Source: a bacterium (GTDB lineage Bacteria > UBP4 > UBA4092 > JAOAEQ01). From it: 27,865 nt of DNA. Below, in pieces: positions 1-9,659 of this stretch; position 1 is the first letter of the stretch, and each line of letters starts with the position of its first letter. The position numbers and the translations under genes are program-made. A model generated the notes under the pieces. That model did no database searches. It was not told where the DNA came from and saw only the letters and a list, made by a program, of their open reading frames with translations. The stretch spans positions 1 to 27,865 of the forward strand of contig JAOAEQ010000033.1 of assembly GCA_026416715.1 (NCBI GenBank), written 5' to 3'.

Positions 1-1290
1 GATTATATTGCTATGCCGAAAACCAATTTGTACCAATCGTTGCATACAACCGTTATCGGACCGGACGGTGAACCTATCGAAATCCAGATTCGAACGAAAG
101 ACATGCACCTGACTGCAGAAACAGGAATCGCTGCCCATTGGCTTTATAAAGAAAAAGATGGGAAACCGATTGCAGCAACCCAACAATATGAAAAAGAGTT
201 CGCCTGGTTACGTCAGATCCTTGAATGGCAACAAGAACTTCGCGACCCGAAAGAATTTATGGAAGCGTTAAAAATCGATATATTCAGTGCGCAGGTATTT
301 GTCTTTACTCCAAAAGGTGAAGTGAAAGAGCTTCCCGCCGGTTCGACCCCGGTTGATTTCGCCTATGCAGTGCATACCGAAGTAGGTAATCATTGTGTAA
401 GTGCTAAAGTAAACGGGAAAATTGTCCCACTCCGAACTTTATTAAAAACCGGAGATATTGTCGAAATTATCACCAGCAAAACTGCAAAACCGAGTCGGGA
501 TTGGTTAAATTTCGTTCGCACTTCTCGTGCCCGGAGTAAAATCCAGCATTATCTGAAAACAGTTGATAGCGAACAGTATATTGCTGATGGTAAAGATGCG
601 GTAGCCCGGGAACTGCGGGGATTACATTTGAATCCGGCAGAGGTGTTTAAATCCGACAAATTCGCGGAAATTTGTGCCGGATTCGGTCTTTCCAATATTT
701 CAGATTTATTTATTCATATCGCACTTGGCAAAATCTCACCAAAACAAGTGAGTAGTAAATTAGTACCGCAACCGGAACCGTCGCCGGAACGAACGACAGA
801 AACAAAACCGCCGTTAACAGAAGAAGTTGTTTTATCCCGTGAAGGAATTAAAGTTAAAGGAGTTCATGATGTTTTGATTCGGTTCGCAAAATGCTGTCGT
901 CCTGTGCCCGGAGATAACGTTCTTGGTTTTGTTACTCGTGGTCGGGGAGTATCAATTCATAAAAAAGATTGTCTGAGTATTCAGCCATTTCTATCTGAAA
1001 CGAACCGCATTGTTACGGTTGATTGGGATATGGATAAATTGAAAAAGCATTTAGTACCAATTAAGATTGAAATGTATGACCGACCAGGAACGTTAGCTGC
1101 TGTTCTAGCAGAAATTGCACATCTGGATATCAATGTACATTCATCGGTAGTGAAAAATATTAAAAATAACCGCGCAATGGGTATCATCACTTTAGAGATA
1201 TTACGGATAGAACAGCTCAATGAAATTCTAAATCGGTTGCGTCAGATACCAAATGTTTTAAGTGTAAGTCGAACCAAACGAGTAAAGTAA
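1..1290 (+). CDS. RelA/SpoT-family (p)ppGpp synthetase/hydrolase, C-terminal part (5' end outside window)
   Basis: This is the C-terminal part of a long Rel/SpoT stringent-response protein, which makes and/or degrades (p)ppGpp in the cytoplasm. The reading frame is open from base 1 and enters in the end of the synthetase domain (DYIAMPKTNLYQSLHTTV, then EIQIRT and AAHWLYK). A TGS domain follows at about residues 97-160 of the visible part (VFVFTPKGEVKELPAGSTPVDFA). Next come the helical region and the conserved Cys-Cys zinc-finger segment (KCCRPVPGD, about residue 297). A C-terminal ACT domain with DRPGTLAAVLAEIA ends the protein. The hydrolase HD domain would lie upstream, so mono- or bifunctionality cannot be judged. 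The gene converges on rpmB with a 73-nt gap and no obvious U-tailed terminator. Family assignment is secure; choosing among rel, relA and spoT is not possible here. Confidence 0.96.
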   Translation, partial: DYIAMPKTNLYQSLHTTVIGPDGEPIEIQIRTKDMHLTAETGIAAHWLYKEKDGKPIAATQQYEKEFAWLRQILEWQQELRDPKEFMEALKIDIFSAQVFVFTPKGEVKELPAGSTPVDFAYAVHTEVGNHCVSAKVNGKIVPLRTLLKTGDIVEIITSKTAKPSRDWLNFVRTSRARSKIQHYLKTVDSEQYIADGKDAVARELRGLHLNPAEVFKSDKFAEICAGFGLSNISDLFIHIALGKISPKQVSSKLVPQPEPSPERTTETKPPLTEEVVLSREGIKVKGVHDVLIRFAKCCRPVPGDNVLGFVTRGRGVSIHKKDCLSIQPFLSETNRIVTVDWDMDKLKKHLVPIKIEMYDRPGTLAAVLAEIAHLDINVHSSVVKNIKNNRAMGIITLEILRIEQLNEILNRLRQIPNVLSVSRTKRVK

Positions 1291-1363
1291 CGGAGATTAC
1301 CGCAATTGATAAAAATATGTCATGAGAAACATACTGAATTGTAACACGATAATCAGCGTTTAC

Positions 1364-1558
1364 TTACGCAGCTTTTTTAACTTTACCAGAACGAAGACAA
1401 CGGGTGCAAACATAAATATACTTATTCTGTCCTCTTTGTACTATTACTTTAACCCGTTGCAAATTAGGAAGCCACCGCCGTTTGGTCTTAATATTAGAAT
1501 GAGATACTTTATGTCCCGTACCTGGTTTTTTCCCACAAATTGTGCACTGTTTTGCCAT
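1364..1558 (-). CDS. rpmB: 50S ribosomal protein L28
   Basis: Ribosomal protein L28 (bL28), 64 residues, a normal length. It begins [12 protein letters not shown] and has the family core [20 protein letters not shown]. It carries two Cys-x2-Cys pairs (CTIC at the N-terminus, CTRC near the C-terminus), so it is the zinc-binding form. The tail is very basic (RSGKVKKAA). It is divergently transcribed from recG, with its 5' end 67 bp from the recG start. A perfect AGGAGGT Shine-Dalgarno lies at 1576-1582 on the minus strand but ends 17 nt before the ATG, which is much longer than usual. In-frame ATT (1559-1561), ATC (1562-1564) and ATA codons lie between them before an upstream TAA. I keep ATG because MAKxC is the usual N-terminus. 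Confidence 0.97.
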   Translation of the reverse strand: MAKQCTICGKKPGTGHKVSHSNIKTKRRWLPNLQRVKVIVQRGQNKYIYVCTRCLRSGKVKKAA

Positions 1559-1625
1559 AATGATTATGAATGATTACCTCCTATTTTAATAATACATTTT
1601 AGCATAGTTCTATTTATATACGCAA

Positions 1626-3776
1626 ATGTCAAGTCTACCACACATATCTAATGTTAATCCATTAGATACTTCAGTGCAATATGTTAAAGGCGTTGGTCCA
1701 AAACGAGCAGAATTACTCGCGCGTATTGGCGTAGTTACCATTCGAGATTTGTTGTTTTATTTCCCACGAGATTATCAGGATCGAAGAAATATCACACCAA
1801 TTGCACAGCTTGAACCAGGAAGTTTTGCAACGGTTATGGGAACCATCACTGCTGTGCAGGAGTCGAAACCTGTGAAGCGCGGAACCCGGGTCCGTCATAT
1901 ATTAAAAATAACTATCTCTGACCAGAGTGGATTGATGGATCTCGTCTGGTTTAATCAGCCGTATCGTAAAGATCAATTTACCATTGGTGAACACTATATT
2001 TTTAGCGGGAAAGTCAGCACGCAGACGTTAATGAAAGAAATGGTTAATCCAGAATATGAAAAACTCGATAGTATCTCTCCAATTCCCACGGCAACAAATT
2101 CGGCACAATTTATTCATACGCATCGGATTGTTCCTATATATCCATTGAGTGAACAGATTGACCAACGTTGGCTGCGAACGATACTGAAAACGGCTATTGA
2201 ACAATACGCACCTCGTATACCTGAAATTTTACCGAAAAAACTCTTGCTCCGATATCAATGGCTTTCTCGAGCGGAAGCGATTCGAGAAATTCATTTTCCA
2301 AGTTCAATGGAAAAAGTTATGCTCGCAAAACAACGGTTGATTTATGACGAGCTATTCTTACTCCAGCTATTACTTGCTGGCCAAAAAGCACAATTACAAC
2401 GAATTACGAAACCACAAAAATACTCTGCCGCCAACCTAGTTTTATATGAACGTTTCATTAGTCAATTACCGTTTGTATTAACCAGTGCGCAGCAGAGAGT
2501 GATTCGTGAAATTCAGGCAGATTTATTGCGACCCGCACCGATGAACCGGCTGTTACAAGGTGATGTTGGTTCTGGGAAAACCGTAGTCGCACTATCCGCA
2601 ATGTTAATCGCATTGGGTAGCGGATATCAATCTGCCTTGATGGCACCAACCGAAATTTTAGCGCAACAACATTATGCAACCATAAAAACTTTACTAGCCA
2701 AAAGCAATTTTGACCTCGATGTCATTCTGTTAATTGGCGGAATGACCCCGCGCCAGAAAAAAGATGCGTTAGCTCGAATTCAATCGTGTCCGAACAGTAT
2801 TATTATTGGTACGCATGCACTAATCCAAGAACAAGTTAAATTTTCGCGATTAGCGTTAGTTATCATTGATGAACAGCATCGGTTCGGGGTTATCCAACGG
2901 CATATATTACGGAAAAAAGGATGGTTGCCAGATGTGTTAGTTATGACAGCTACCCCTATTCCTCGCACTCTAGCAATGACGGTATATAGTGATTTAGATG
3001 TATCGGTGATAGACGAACTTCCGCCGGAACGACTGCCAGTACAAACCCGCTGGCTCACTGAAGAGCAGCGGGATGAATTATATGCATTTCTAAAACAAGA
3101 ACTGGGAGCAGGAAATCAAGCGTACCTCATTTATCCACTGATTGAAGAATCGGATAAATTAGCGTTACGCGCAGCTACAAAAATGTACGAGCATCTCCAA
3201 CGTGATATCTTTCCAGAATTTCGGCTCGGGTTACTGCACGGGCGGATGAAAGAATCGGATAAACAGCAGATGCTAGCAAATTTTTTATCGCAGAAAATTC
3301 AAATGCTAGTTTCGACTACGGTAGTTGAAGTTGGTGTAGATGTAACCAATGCAACGATTATGGTCATCGAACATGCCGAACGATTCGGATTAGCGCAACT
3401 TCATCAGTTACGTGGCCGAGTCGGTCGTGGGAATCGGCAATCGACCTGTATTCTCGTTACAGCAAAAAATATTTCGGATGCGGCTCAAGCCCGTATGCAG
3501 ATACTCTGTTCGACTACTGATGGATTTTTGATTGCTGAAGAAGATTTAAAATGGCGTGGTTCCGGAGAACTACTTGGTACCGCACAACACGGCACTCCTT
3601 CACTCCATCTAGCGGATTTATTGCGCGATGTTCGTTTACTGCAACAGGCAAAAAATGATGCGGTGGAATTGATTGCACGTGATGCATTATTATCGATGCC
3701 AGAACATGCTTATCTCCGGCAAGAAATATTGCGTATGAAACGTTCTGGAAAAACAGATTTGAGCAAAGTTGCTTGA
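1626..3776 (+). CDS. recG: ATP-dependent DNA helicase RecG
   Basis: RecG, the double-strand DNA translocase that reverses stalled forks and processes branched recombination intermediates. At 716 residues it is a normal, full-length RecG. The N-terminal wedge/OB region starts with VQYVKGVGPKRAELLARIGV and LLFYFPRDYQDRR. Helicase motif I is GDVGSGKT (about residues 312-319), the DEAD-equivalent is DEQH (about 415), and motif III is TATPIPRT. Motif VI is QLRGRVGRG, and the C-terminal TRG-type segment includes WRGSGELLGTAQHG. The ATG at 1626 gives the expected N-terminus but no good Shine-Dalgarno precedes it (upstream bases are AT-rich), so translation may be weak or leaderless. The stop codon overlaps a promoter for the next gene. 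Confidence 0.97.
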   Translation: MSSLPHISNVNPLDTSVQYVKGVGPKRAELLARIGVVTIRDLLFYFPRDYQDRRNITPIAQLEPGSFATVMGTITAVQESKPVKRGTRVRHILKITISDQSGLMDLVWFNQPYRKDQFTIGEHYIFSGKVSTQTLMKEMVNPEYEKLDSISPIPTATNSAQFIHTHRIVPIYPLSEQIDQRWLRTILKTAIEQYAPRIPEILPKKLLLRYQWLSRAEAIREIHFPSSMEKVMLAKQRLIYDELFLLQLLLAGQKAQLQRITKPQKYSAANLVLYERFISQLPFVLTSAQQRVIREIQADLLRPAPMNRLLQGDVGSGKTVVALSAMLIALGSGYQSALMAPTEILAQQHYATIKTLLAKSNFDLDVILLIGGMTPRQKKDALARIQSCPNSIIIGTHALIQEQVKFSRLALVIIDEQHRFGVIQRHILRKKGWLPDVLVMTATPIPRTLAMTVYSDLDVSVIDELPPERLPVQTRWLTEEQRDELYAFLKQELGAGNQAYLIYPLIEESDKLALRAATKMYEHLQRDIFPEFRLGLLHGRMKESDKQQMLANFLSQKIQMLVSTTVVEVGVDVTNATIMVIEHAERFGLAQLHQLRGRVGRGNRQSTCILVTAKNISDAAQARMQILCSTTDGFLIAEEDLKWRGSGELLGTAQHGTPSLHLADLLRDVRLLQQAKNDAVELIARDALLSMPEHAYLRQEILRMKRSGKTDLSKVA

Positions 3777-3801
3777 CAAACTAAAAAAACTGCGGTATTT
3801 T
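3773..3801 (+). promoter_or_regulatory. Sigma-70 type promoter upstream of the GAF-PAS histidine kinase
   Basis: A perfect -35 TTGACA (3773-3778) is separated by exactly 17 bp from a -10 TATTTT (3796-3801). The -35 box overlaps the recG stop codon, so the promoter starts inside the upstream gene. The predicted start is near 3808, about 80 nt before the kinase ATG. Assignment rests only on consensus and spacing. Confidence 0.7.
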
Positions 3802-3810
3802 ATATCATCA

Positions 3811-3824
3811 TATCATTTATGATA
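3811..3824. promoter_or_regulatory. Perfect 14-bp inverted repeat just downstream of the kinase promoter (candidate operator)
   Basis: TATCATTTATGATA is a palindrome of 6-bp arms around TT, placed within about 15 bp after the predicted transcription start at 3808. The position is typical of a repressor site, but short AT-rich palindromes also arise by chance. Confidence 0.35.
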
Positions 3825-3888
3825 ATCACAAGAAGCAATCCATACATAATAAAAAATATTGTATCTTTGTGGTTAACCTATTTTGGTT

Positions 3889-5547
3889 ATGGCTAAACCA
3901 ATACAACAGAATAAAAAAGATTTAGGAACATTGAACCATTCACCTCGGTTAACAGCATTGTTTGAAGTAGCAAGGATGATGAGCGCAATATTAGAGTTAG
4001 ATACGTTGTTGCAGATGATAGTGCAATTAGCTGCTGAACAGAGTTATGCGCGAAAAAGTTCGCTGATGTTACTGGATACTACTACGCAAGAATTAGTCAT
4101 TCGGACTGCATTTGGAATTGATAATACCTCGGTTGTCGGGATTCGGGTTAAAGTAGGTAAAGGGATTGCCGGTCAAGTAGCAAAAAGTGGAACGGCGATC
4201 TGGGTTAAGGATATTGAACGCGATCCTCGATTCCGGAGGAAAAGTAAAAAGAAATATCTCACGAAATCATTTATCAGCGTACCGTTAACCATCAAAAACG
4301 AAGTTATTGGCGTACTGAACGTAAACGACCGGATAGATAACCGTTCATTTACGCGGGAAGATTTTGAACTCGTAACGATTTTAGCGAGTCAAGCGGCGGT
4401 AGCGATTGATAATGCGAAATTATATGCTGAAACCGAACAAATGCGAAATTATTTGCAAAATATTCTGAATAATCTTGTTGAAACTGTAGTGGTAATTGAT
4501 CATACAAACGTATGCACGTTCGTGAACGAAAATGCGCGGTTATTTTTCAAACCATCAGTTCGTTCCGCTATCGGTTTTAAATACCCGGAAATATTTAATA
4601 GTCGGATTGCAAAAGCTATGCGGGATGTCATTAATGCTACCTATCAAAATGGTATTGTTATTGACCAGGAAATAGAATATAAAGATGAAAAGGGAACGGT
4701 TATCCCGATTGGGATAACCGGTTCATTGCTTCACTCGGTTGATGACCATGATTCAAAAGCGAAACCGGAAATAATCCTAATATTTCGCGATCTGACCGCA
4801 AGTCACGAACTCACTCGACTCCGAATTCTCAATGAAATGAAAACGGAATTTGTTTCAACGGTATCTCATGAATTGCGCACTCCATTAACCGCAATTAAAG
4901 GGTCGGTTGGTCTAATGGCTGAAGGCAGAACTGGTCCACTATCGCCAGTCCAACAAGAAATGATAACGCTCATTAAACGAAATACTGACCGACTGGCGCG
5001 CATGATTGATGATCTCCTTGAATTAACCCGAGCTGAAGCAGGGAGAATGAGAATCGACCCTAAATACATTGAACTTCGCGATGTGGTTAAAGACGTTTTT
5101 GCTCTATTAAGCCAACAAGCAGCGACGCAAAACCTAGAACTGCGAAGTGAAATTCCACCGGAATATAGTCCGATGTATGTTGATGCAGATAAATTACAAC
5201 AAGTATTAATCAATTTAGTAGGTAACGCTATCAAGTTTACCCCGGAAAATGGTTCAGTAACGGTTCAGGCAACCGAAACTGAACAATATTGGCAAATAGC
5301 GGTTCGAGATACTGGTATTGGAATCCCTGCAGAGGAGCTACCAAAAATATTCGACGCTTATCATCAAGTTCGCCATCCCCAACGAGAAAATGTTTTTAAA
5401 GGATTCGGGCTAGGTCTCCCGATAACCAAACGCATCATTGATGCGCATAATGGAAAAATCTGGGTAAAATCGCGGTTGGGTAAAGGAACAACTTTCACAT
5501 TCCGAATTCCTAAACCAGCTGAACCGATTCAGCTAAGAAAACGTTGA
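3889..5547 (+). CDS. Soluble sensor histidine kinase (GAF-PAS-HisKA-HATPase)
   Basis: A cytoplasmic two-component sensor kinase of 552 residues without membrane segments. A GAF domain spans about residues 20-178 (GKGIAGQVAKSGTAIWVKDI, FISVPLTIKNEVIGVLNV). A PAS-like domain follows at about 183-305, then HisKA with the phospho-acceptor in SHELRTPL (His327). The HATPase has the N box NLVGNAIKFTP, G1 DTGIGIP, the F-box-like KIFDAYHQV and G2 GFGLGLPITKRI. It has no receiver domain, and no response regulator is adjacent; the nearest one at 22117 belongs to another unit. I chose the ATG at 3889 over an in-frame TTG six bases upstream; neither has a strong Shine-Dalgarno. The next gene follows after 78 bp on the same strand. 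The signal is unknown; GAF/PAS domains could bind a small molecule or redox cofactor. Confidence 0.93.
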   Translation: MAKPIQQNKKDLGTLNHSPRLTALFEVARMMSAILELDTLLQMIVQLAAEQSYARKSSLMLLDTTTQELVIRTAFGIDNTSVVGIRVKVGKGIAGQVAKSGTAIWVKDIERDPRFRRKSKKKYLTKSFISVPLTIKNEVIGVLNVNDRIDNRSFTREDFELVTILASQAAVAIDNAKLYAETEQMRNYLQNILNNLVETVVVIDHTNVCTFVNENARLFFKPSVRSAIGFKYPEIFNSRIAKAMRDVINATYQNGIVIDQEIEYKDEKGTVIPIGITGSLLHSVDDHDSKAKPEIILIFRDLTASHELTRLRILNEMKTEFVSTVSHELRTPLTAIKGSVGLMAEGRTGPLSPVQQEMITLIKRNTDRLARMIDDLLELTRAEAGRMRIDPKYIELRDVVKDVFALLSQQAATQNLELRSEIPPEYSPMYVDADKLQQVLINLVGNAIKFTPENGSVTVQATETEQYWQIAVRDTGIGIPAEELPKIFDAYHQVRHPQRENVFKGFGLGLPITKRIIDAHNGKIWVKSRLGKGTTFTFRIPKPAEPIQLRKR

Positions 5548-5625
5548 AAAAAGTCGTAACCTCATATCTCATTCTCATTCCTGTGAATGAATTACAGTCC
5601 CGTGAACTCGGAAGTTGAGGCTCAT

Positions 5626-8600
5626 ATGAGTGATCGAATGCACATAATCCCGTTTGCCGACTTAATCCGTTGGATTTTCGAAGAATACGCAAACGATAGA
5701 ACGATTTTCGGAATTTCGGAATCTAAATTCTATAAACAAAAAAATAATGATCCTACCCACATTTTTTCTAGAAAGATAGAACTCCCGTTAGGACCAGCTG
5801 CCGGACCTCAGACACAGTTAGCACAAAACATCATTACCGCATATTTAGTAGGAGCGCGATTTTTCGAACTTAAAACTGTTCAGGTTATTGATGGACACGA
5901 TTTACAACTAGCTAAACCGTGTATTCTTGTTGACGATGAAGGGTATAATACCGAATGGTCAACAGAATTAACGGTTTCTCAAGCGTTGCATGAATATATT
6001 AAAGCGTGGTTTGCTCTATCAATTCTCGCGCAAGAATTCGGTCTCGGACATAAAGATGGGTTTCTATTCAACCTGAGTGTGGGCTATGACTACGATGGGA
6101 TAACCCATCCTAAAATCGACCGGTTTATTGAAGGATTAAAGAATGCCAGCTCTACCGCAATCTGGCCAGAATGTAGGAACTATGTATTAACCCATCTGAA
6201 TCAATTTAACCATATTTCTGCGGATTATGTTGATTCGATATCTCCTACGGTAAGTAATTCGGTTACATTATCAACGCTCCATGGATGTCCGCCAGAAGAA
6301 ATTGAAAAGATCGCACGCCATTTGATTGCGGTTAAAAAATTGCATACCTTCATAAAATGTAATCCAACATTATTAGGATACGATTTTGTTCGGAAAACAC
6401 TTGATACGATGGGCTATGGTTATATCTCGTTTGACGATCGCCATTTTAGAACAGACCTACAATTTTCTGATGCAATTCCTATGTTCAAACGATTGCAGGA
6501 ATTTGCTAACGAACATCAGGTTGAGTTCGGATTGAAGATATCGAACACACTACCGGTTAACATAACCAACCACGAATTACCAGGTAACGAAATGTACTTG
6601 AGTGGAAAAGCGTTATATCCGCTCGCTATTAATCTCGCCTGCCGGTTAGCCGAAGAATTTCATGGTGAGCTGAGAATATCTTATGCCGGCGGAGTCGACG
6701 CTTTCAATATTAAAGATATTTGTGAATCGGGACTTCTCCCTGTAACTTGTGTCACTACGATACTGAAACCGGGAGGATACACTCGATTTTATCAACTTGC
6801 GCAGATACTAGAAAAATGTAACTATCCAAAAACATGTATACCTATCAATGTTGAAAAACTAAAAAGAATTGCTGCAGATGCAATAATGAATGAATACTAT
6901 TTAAAGCATCAGCAAACAGCTATTTCTCGGAAACTTTCATTACCGGTACCGCTAATTGATTGCTTTATAGCACCCTGCACCGTTTCGTGTCCTATTAATC
7001 AAGATGTACCCGAATATATTCGATTAGTAGATACTGGAAAATATGGAGAAGCAATATCACTTATTACCAAACGGAATCCCCTACCTTTCATAACCGGAAC
7101 TCTCTGTACCCATCCTTGTATGGAAAAATGTTCACGGATTGATTATGATGAATCCGTTTTCATCCGTCATTGTAAACTCATAGCAGCAGAACATGGTTTT
7201 CCGCAATTCATTAGGCAACTCTCTAGACCGGCGCTAACCACTAAAAGTAAATGTAAAGTAGCGATTATTGGCGGTGGGCCTGCAGGGATGGCAGCTGGTT
7301 ATTTTCTTAGGCTTAGTGGAATCGAGGTCACTCTATTTGAGACGCGCAATAAACTCGGTGGCATTGTTGAACATATTATCCCTAATTTTAGAATTTCTAG
7401 AACTGCGATTGAAAACGATGTAAAATTGCTCGAATTGATAGGGGTTACATACAAGTTAAATTACAGTAGGCATGTTACAATTGATGAGTATAAGAAAAAA
7501 GGATTCAAATATATCGTGCTTGCAATAGGCGCATCGGTACCTGGTTCGTTAAAATTAGAGCAATGCGACAGAGAATTGATTAACGCATTAACATTTTTAG
7601 CGAGCTATAATCAAGGAACGGGTTCGGTTGCATTAGGGAAACGAGTAGCCGTTGTAGGTGGAGGGAATACCGCTCTTGATGCAGCGAGAACCGCAAAACG
7701 GATTAACGGAGTTGAAGAAGTTTATCTTGTATACCGACGAACGATAAAATTCATGCCTGCGGATAGAGAAGAACTCGAACTTGCCTTTGCGGATGGCATT
7801 AAGGTTATCGAGTTAGTGACGCCGATAAGTTTTATAAACGGGATATTAACATGCCAAAAAATGAAACTCGGAAATAATGATACTAGCGGTCGCCCGATTC
7901 CTATACCTATTCCCAACGAACTTATTGAGATTCAAGTTGATTCCGTTATTCTTGCGATCGGTGAAAAAGTTGATTCTGACTATTTATTCAACAATCATAT
8001 CCAGTTAGATGAAACAGGAAAACCAATAGTTTCACCGGATAATGAAACCTCTATACAAAATGTTTACATCATCGGTGATGCACATTTAGGTCCTTCTTCT
8101 ATCATAGAATGTATCGCTGAGGGTTTTAAAGTCGCTCGGACAATAGTGCAAAAGGAATTGAATGTGACTTTAGATTTATCCAGTAAATTTACTTATACCC
8201 TAGAGCAGATCGCTGAAATTAATCTGAAAAAAGGAATATTAAAAACCAAAAGTGAAAATAAACCATGTCTAGAGTGCAATTATTTATGCAACATCTGTTC
8301 TGAAGTATGCCCGAACCGAGCGAATGTGCAAATTCGAGTTCCCGGTTTGAAAAATTTTAATCAAATACTCCATATTGACGCACTCTGTAATGAATGCGGA
8401 AACTGTGCGACGTTTTGTCCGTACTCCAGTTCGCCATATAACGATAAGTTTACTTTCTTTTGGACTCTATCAGATTTTGAATCGAGCAAAAATGACGGGT
8501 TCGTTTCTATAGACAAAAATAAGTTCAAAATCCGGTTACTCGGTTCGATAAAAGAAGTTACTTTTAACGATAATGGAACATGGGATTACACACATGGTTA

Positions 8601-8685
8601 TACGGAAACTCTTGCAGAAAACATACGGCGATTTATTTGGACAACATACACCAAATATAATTTTTTGTTTATCAACGCAAAATGA
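5626..8685 (+). CDS. ygfK: YgfK-type Fe-S flavoprotein (putative selenate reductase subunit family)
   Basis: A 1019-residue oxidoreductase that aligns along its whole length with E. coli YgfK as I recall it (about 1030 aa). The N-terminal third is dihydroorotate-dehydrogenase-like (LPLGPAAGPQTQLAQNI, TLSTLHGCPPEEIE, NPTLLGYDFVRKTL). A glutamate-synthase-small-subunit-like part follows: cysteine region CFIAPCTVSCPINQDVPEYI, FAD Rossmann motif VAIIGGGPAGMAAGYFL, NAD(P) motif VAVVGGGNTALDAA, and IIGDAHLGPSSI. The C-terminus holds two [4Fe-4S] ferredoxin motifs (CNICSEVCPNRANV and CNECGNCATFCP). The family was named after a proposed selenate reductase; its true substrate is not settled. The start at 5626 is preceded by GAGG at a good distance and gives MSDRMHIIPFADL, matching the E. 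coli N-terminus; an in-frame ATG at 5587 is possible. The usual partners (SsnA, xanthine-dehydrogenase-like Mo hydroxylase) are absent. DUF6599 and DUF362 genes follow closely. Confidence 0.92.
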   Translation: MSDRMHIIPFADLIRWIFEEYANDRTIFGISESKFYKQKNNDPTHIFSRKIELPLGPAAGPQTQLAQNIITAYLVGARFFELKTVQVIDGHDLQLAKPCILVDDEGYNTEWSTELTVSQALHEYIKAWFALSILAQEFGLGHKDGFLFNLSVGYDYDGITHPKIDRFIEGLKNASSTAIWPECRNYVLTHLNQFNHISADYVDSISPTVSNSVTLSTLHGCPPEEIEKIARHLIAVKKLHTFIKCNPTLLGYDFVRKTLDTMGYGYISFDDRHFRTDLQFSDAIPMFKRLQEFANEHQVEFGLKISNTLPVNITNHELPGNEMYLSGKALYPLAINLACRLAEEFHGELRISYAGGVDAFNIKDICESGLLPVTCVTTILKPGGYTRFYQLAQILEKCNYPKTCIPINVEKLKRIAADAIMNEYYLKHQQTAISRKLSLPVPLIDCFIAPCTVSCPINQDVPEYIRLVDTGKYGEAISLITKRNPLPFITGTLCTHPCMEKCSRIDYDESVFIRHCKLIAAEHGFPQFIRQLSRPALTTKSKCKVAIIGGGPAGMAAGYFLRLSGIEVTLFETRNKLGGIVEHIIPNFRISRTAIENDVKLLELIGVTYKLNYSRHVTIDEYKKKGFKYIVLAIGASVPGSLKLEQCDRELINALTFLASYNQGTGSVALGKRVAVVGGGNTALDAARTAKRINGVEEVYLVYRRTIKFMPADREELELAFADGIKVIELVTPISFINGILTCQKMKLGNNDTSGRPIPIPIPNELIEIQVDSVILAIGEKVDSDYLFNNHIQLDETGKPIVSPDNETSIQNVYIIGDAHLGPSSIIECIAEGFKVARTIVQKELNVTLDLSSKFTYTLEQIAEINLKKGILKTKSENKPCLECNYLCNICSEVCPNRANVQIRVPGLKNFNQILHIDALCNECGNCATFCPYSSSPYNDKFTFFWTLSDFESSKNDGFVSIDKNKFKIRLLGSIKEVTFNDNGTWDYTHGYTETLAENIRRFIWTTYTKYNFLFINAK

Positions 8686-8719
8686 AACTATAGAATAACT
8701 CATTCAGGTAAAGAACGCG

Positions 8720-9640
8720 ATGCGAATACGAAACAGTTTTATTATTTTTTCTATTGTAGGATTATTACACACCATAGCATTTGCTGGGTACAGCACCTAT
8801 TCTCTCAGCATTTTTCTACCTAAAACCACTACCGAATGGATTGCAATCGGAACTACGCAACATTTCGATCGGCAAACGATTTTCGATTATATGGACGGTA
8901 CCGGTGAATTATACCGTTCATATAGTTTTCGTGAACTCGTTGTTCAGCGTTATAAACCTATACAATCGAACGAATCGGAAATCACAGTTGAATTATTCGA
9001 CATGGGGTCTAGTGCTGATGCCTTTGGAATATTCTCGTTCGAGCAAATGGATGAACCCGTTGGTATCGGTCAAGGGTCTGAATATGGCGGCGGACTATTA
9101 CGGTTCTGGAAAAACCGATTTTTTATCAATATTTATATGGAAAATGAAACAGAACTAGCTAAACAAACTATTCTTGCGCTAGGGCGAGAAATTGCCACGG
9201 CAATATCGGAAAATGGCACGATACCGAATTTAGTTGCTTACCTTCCTCAAGCGGGACTTATTGACCGGAGTATCCGATATTTCCATCTCCAATCTGGTTT
9301 AAATTATCATTATCAACTAGCTGAGAAAAATATCTTTAACCTTGATAGTACTACCAATGCTCTATTAGCAAAATATCAATTCGGGTCTGAAAAACCGTAT
9401 CTTCTCATTATCCAATATCCATCGCAAACCGCAGCAAACCGTGCATTGAATGATGTTATGAGTTACTATAAAACGTACGGTGAAATGAAAATGGGGAAAA
9501 ATTCATCGATATTTTTTCAAATTCAAAAAAAGAGATGGATTGCTATAACAAAAGCAAAAGAAGATTTACTATTTATCATTCTCAATGCAAATTCAAAATT
9601 GATTGCTGAAAAATTACTCAATGCAACTACTAAATTTTAA
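8720..9640 (+). CDS. Secreted DUF6599-like protein
   Basis: A 306-residue protein with an N-terminal signal peptide (MRIRNSFIIFSIVGLLHTIAFA, cleavage near residue 22), so it is probably periplasmic or exported. The body shows features I associate with the DUF6599 family: W-IGTTQHFDRQTIFDYMDGTGELYRSYSF near the start of the mature protein, FDMGSSADAFGIFSFEQ, and GGGLLRFWKNRFFINIYME. No catalytic motif is evident and the function is unknown. It starts 34 bp after the ygfK-like gene and ends 19 bp before the Tat-exported DUF362 gene, so the three are probably one operon. An AGGTAAAG element precedes the ATG. The family name is from memory and is less certain than the description. Confidence 0.75.
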   Translation: MRIRNSFIIFSIVGLLHTIAFAGYSTYSLSIFLPKTTTEWIAIGTTQHFDRQTIFDYMDGTGELYRSYSFRELVVQRYKPIQSNESEITVELFDMGSSADAFGIFSFEQMDEPVGIGQGSEYGGGLLRFWKNRFFINIYMENETELAKQTILALGREIATAISENGTIPNLVAYLPQAGLIDRSIRYFHLQSGLNYHYQLAEKNIFNLDSTTNALLAKYQFGSEKPYLLIIQYPSQTAANRALNDVMSYYKTYGEMKMGKNSSIFFQIQKKRWIAITKAKEDLLFIILNANSKLIAEKLLNATTKF

Positions 9641-9659
9641 AGGAAATGAGGTGAATGAG

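Noticed and set aside
1596-1632. Possible rpmB promoter with TTGACA at 1627-1632 on the minus strand, overlapping the recG start codon
   Set aside because: The best -10 candidate (TATGCT, 1606-1601) is 20 bp away and the 17-bp position reads AACTAT, so the pair is too weak to list.
8781-9158. 125-codon open frame on the plus strand inside the DUF6599-like gene
   Set aside because: It is an out-of-frame shadow; the overlapping frame has a signal peptide and family motifs along its full length.
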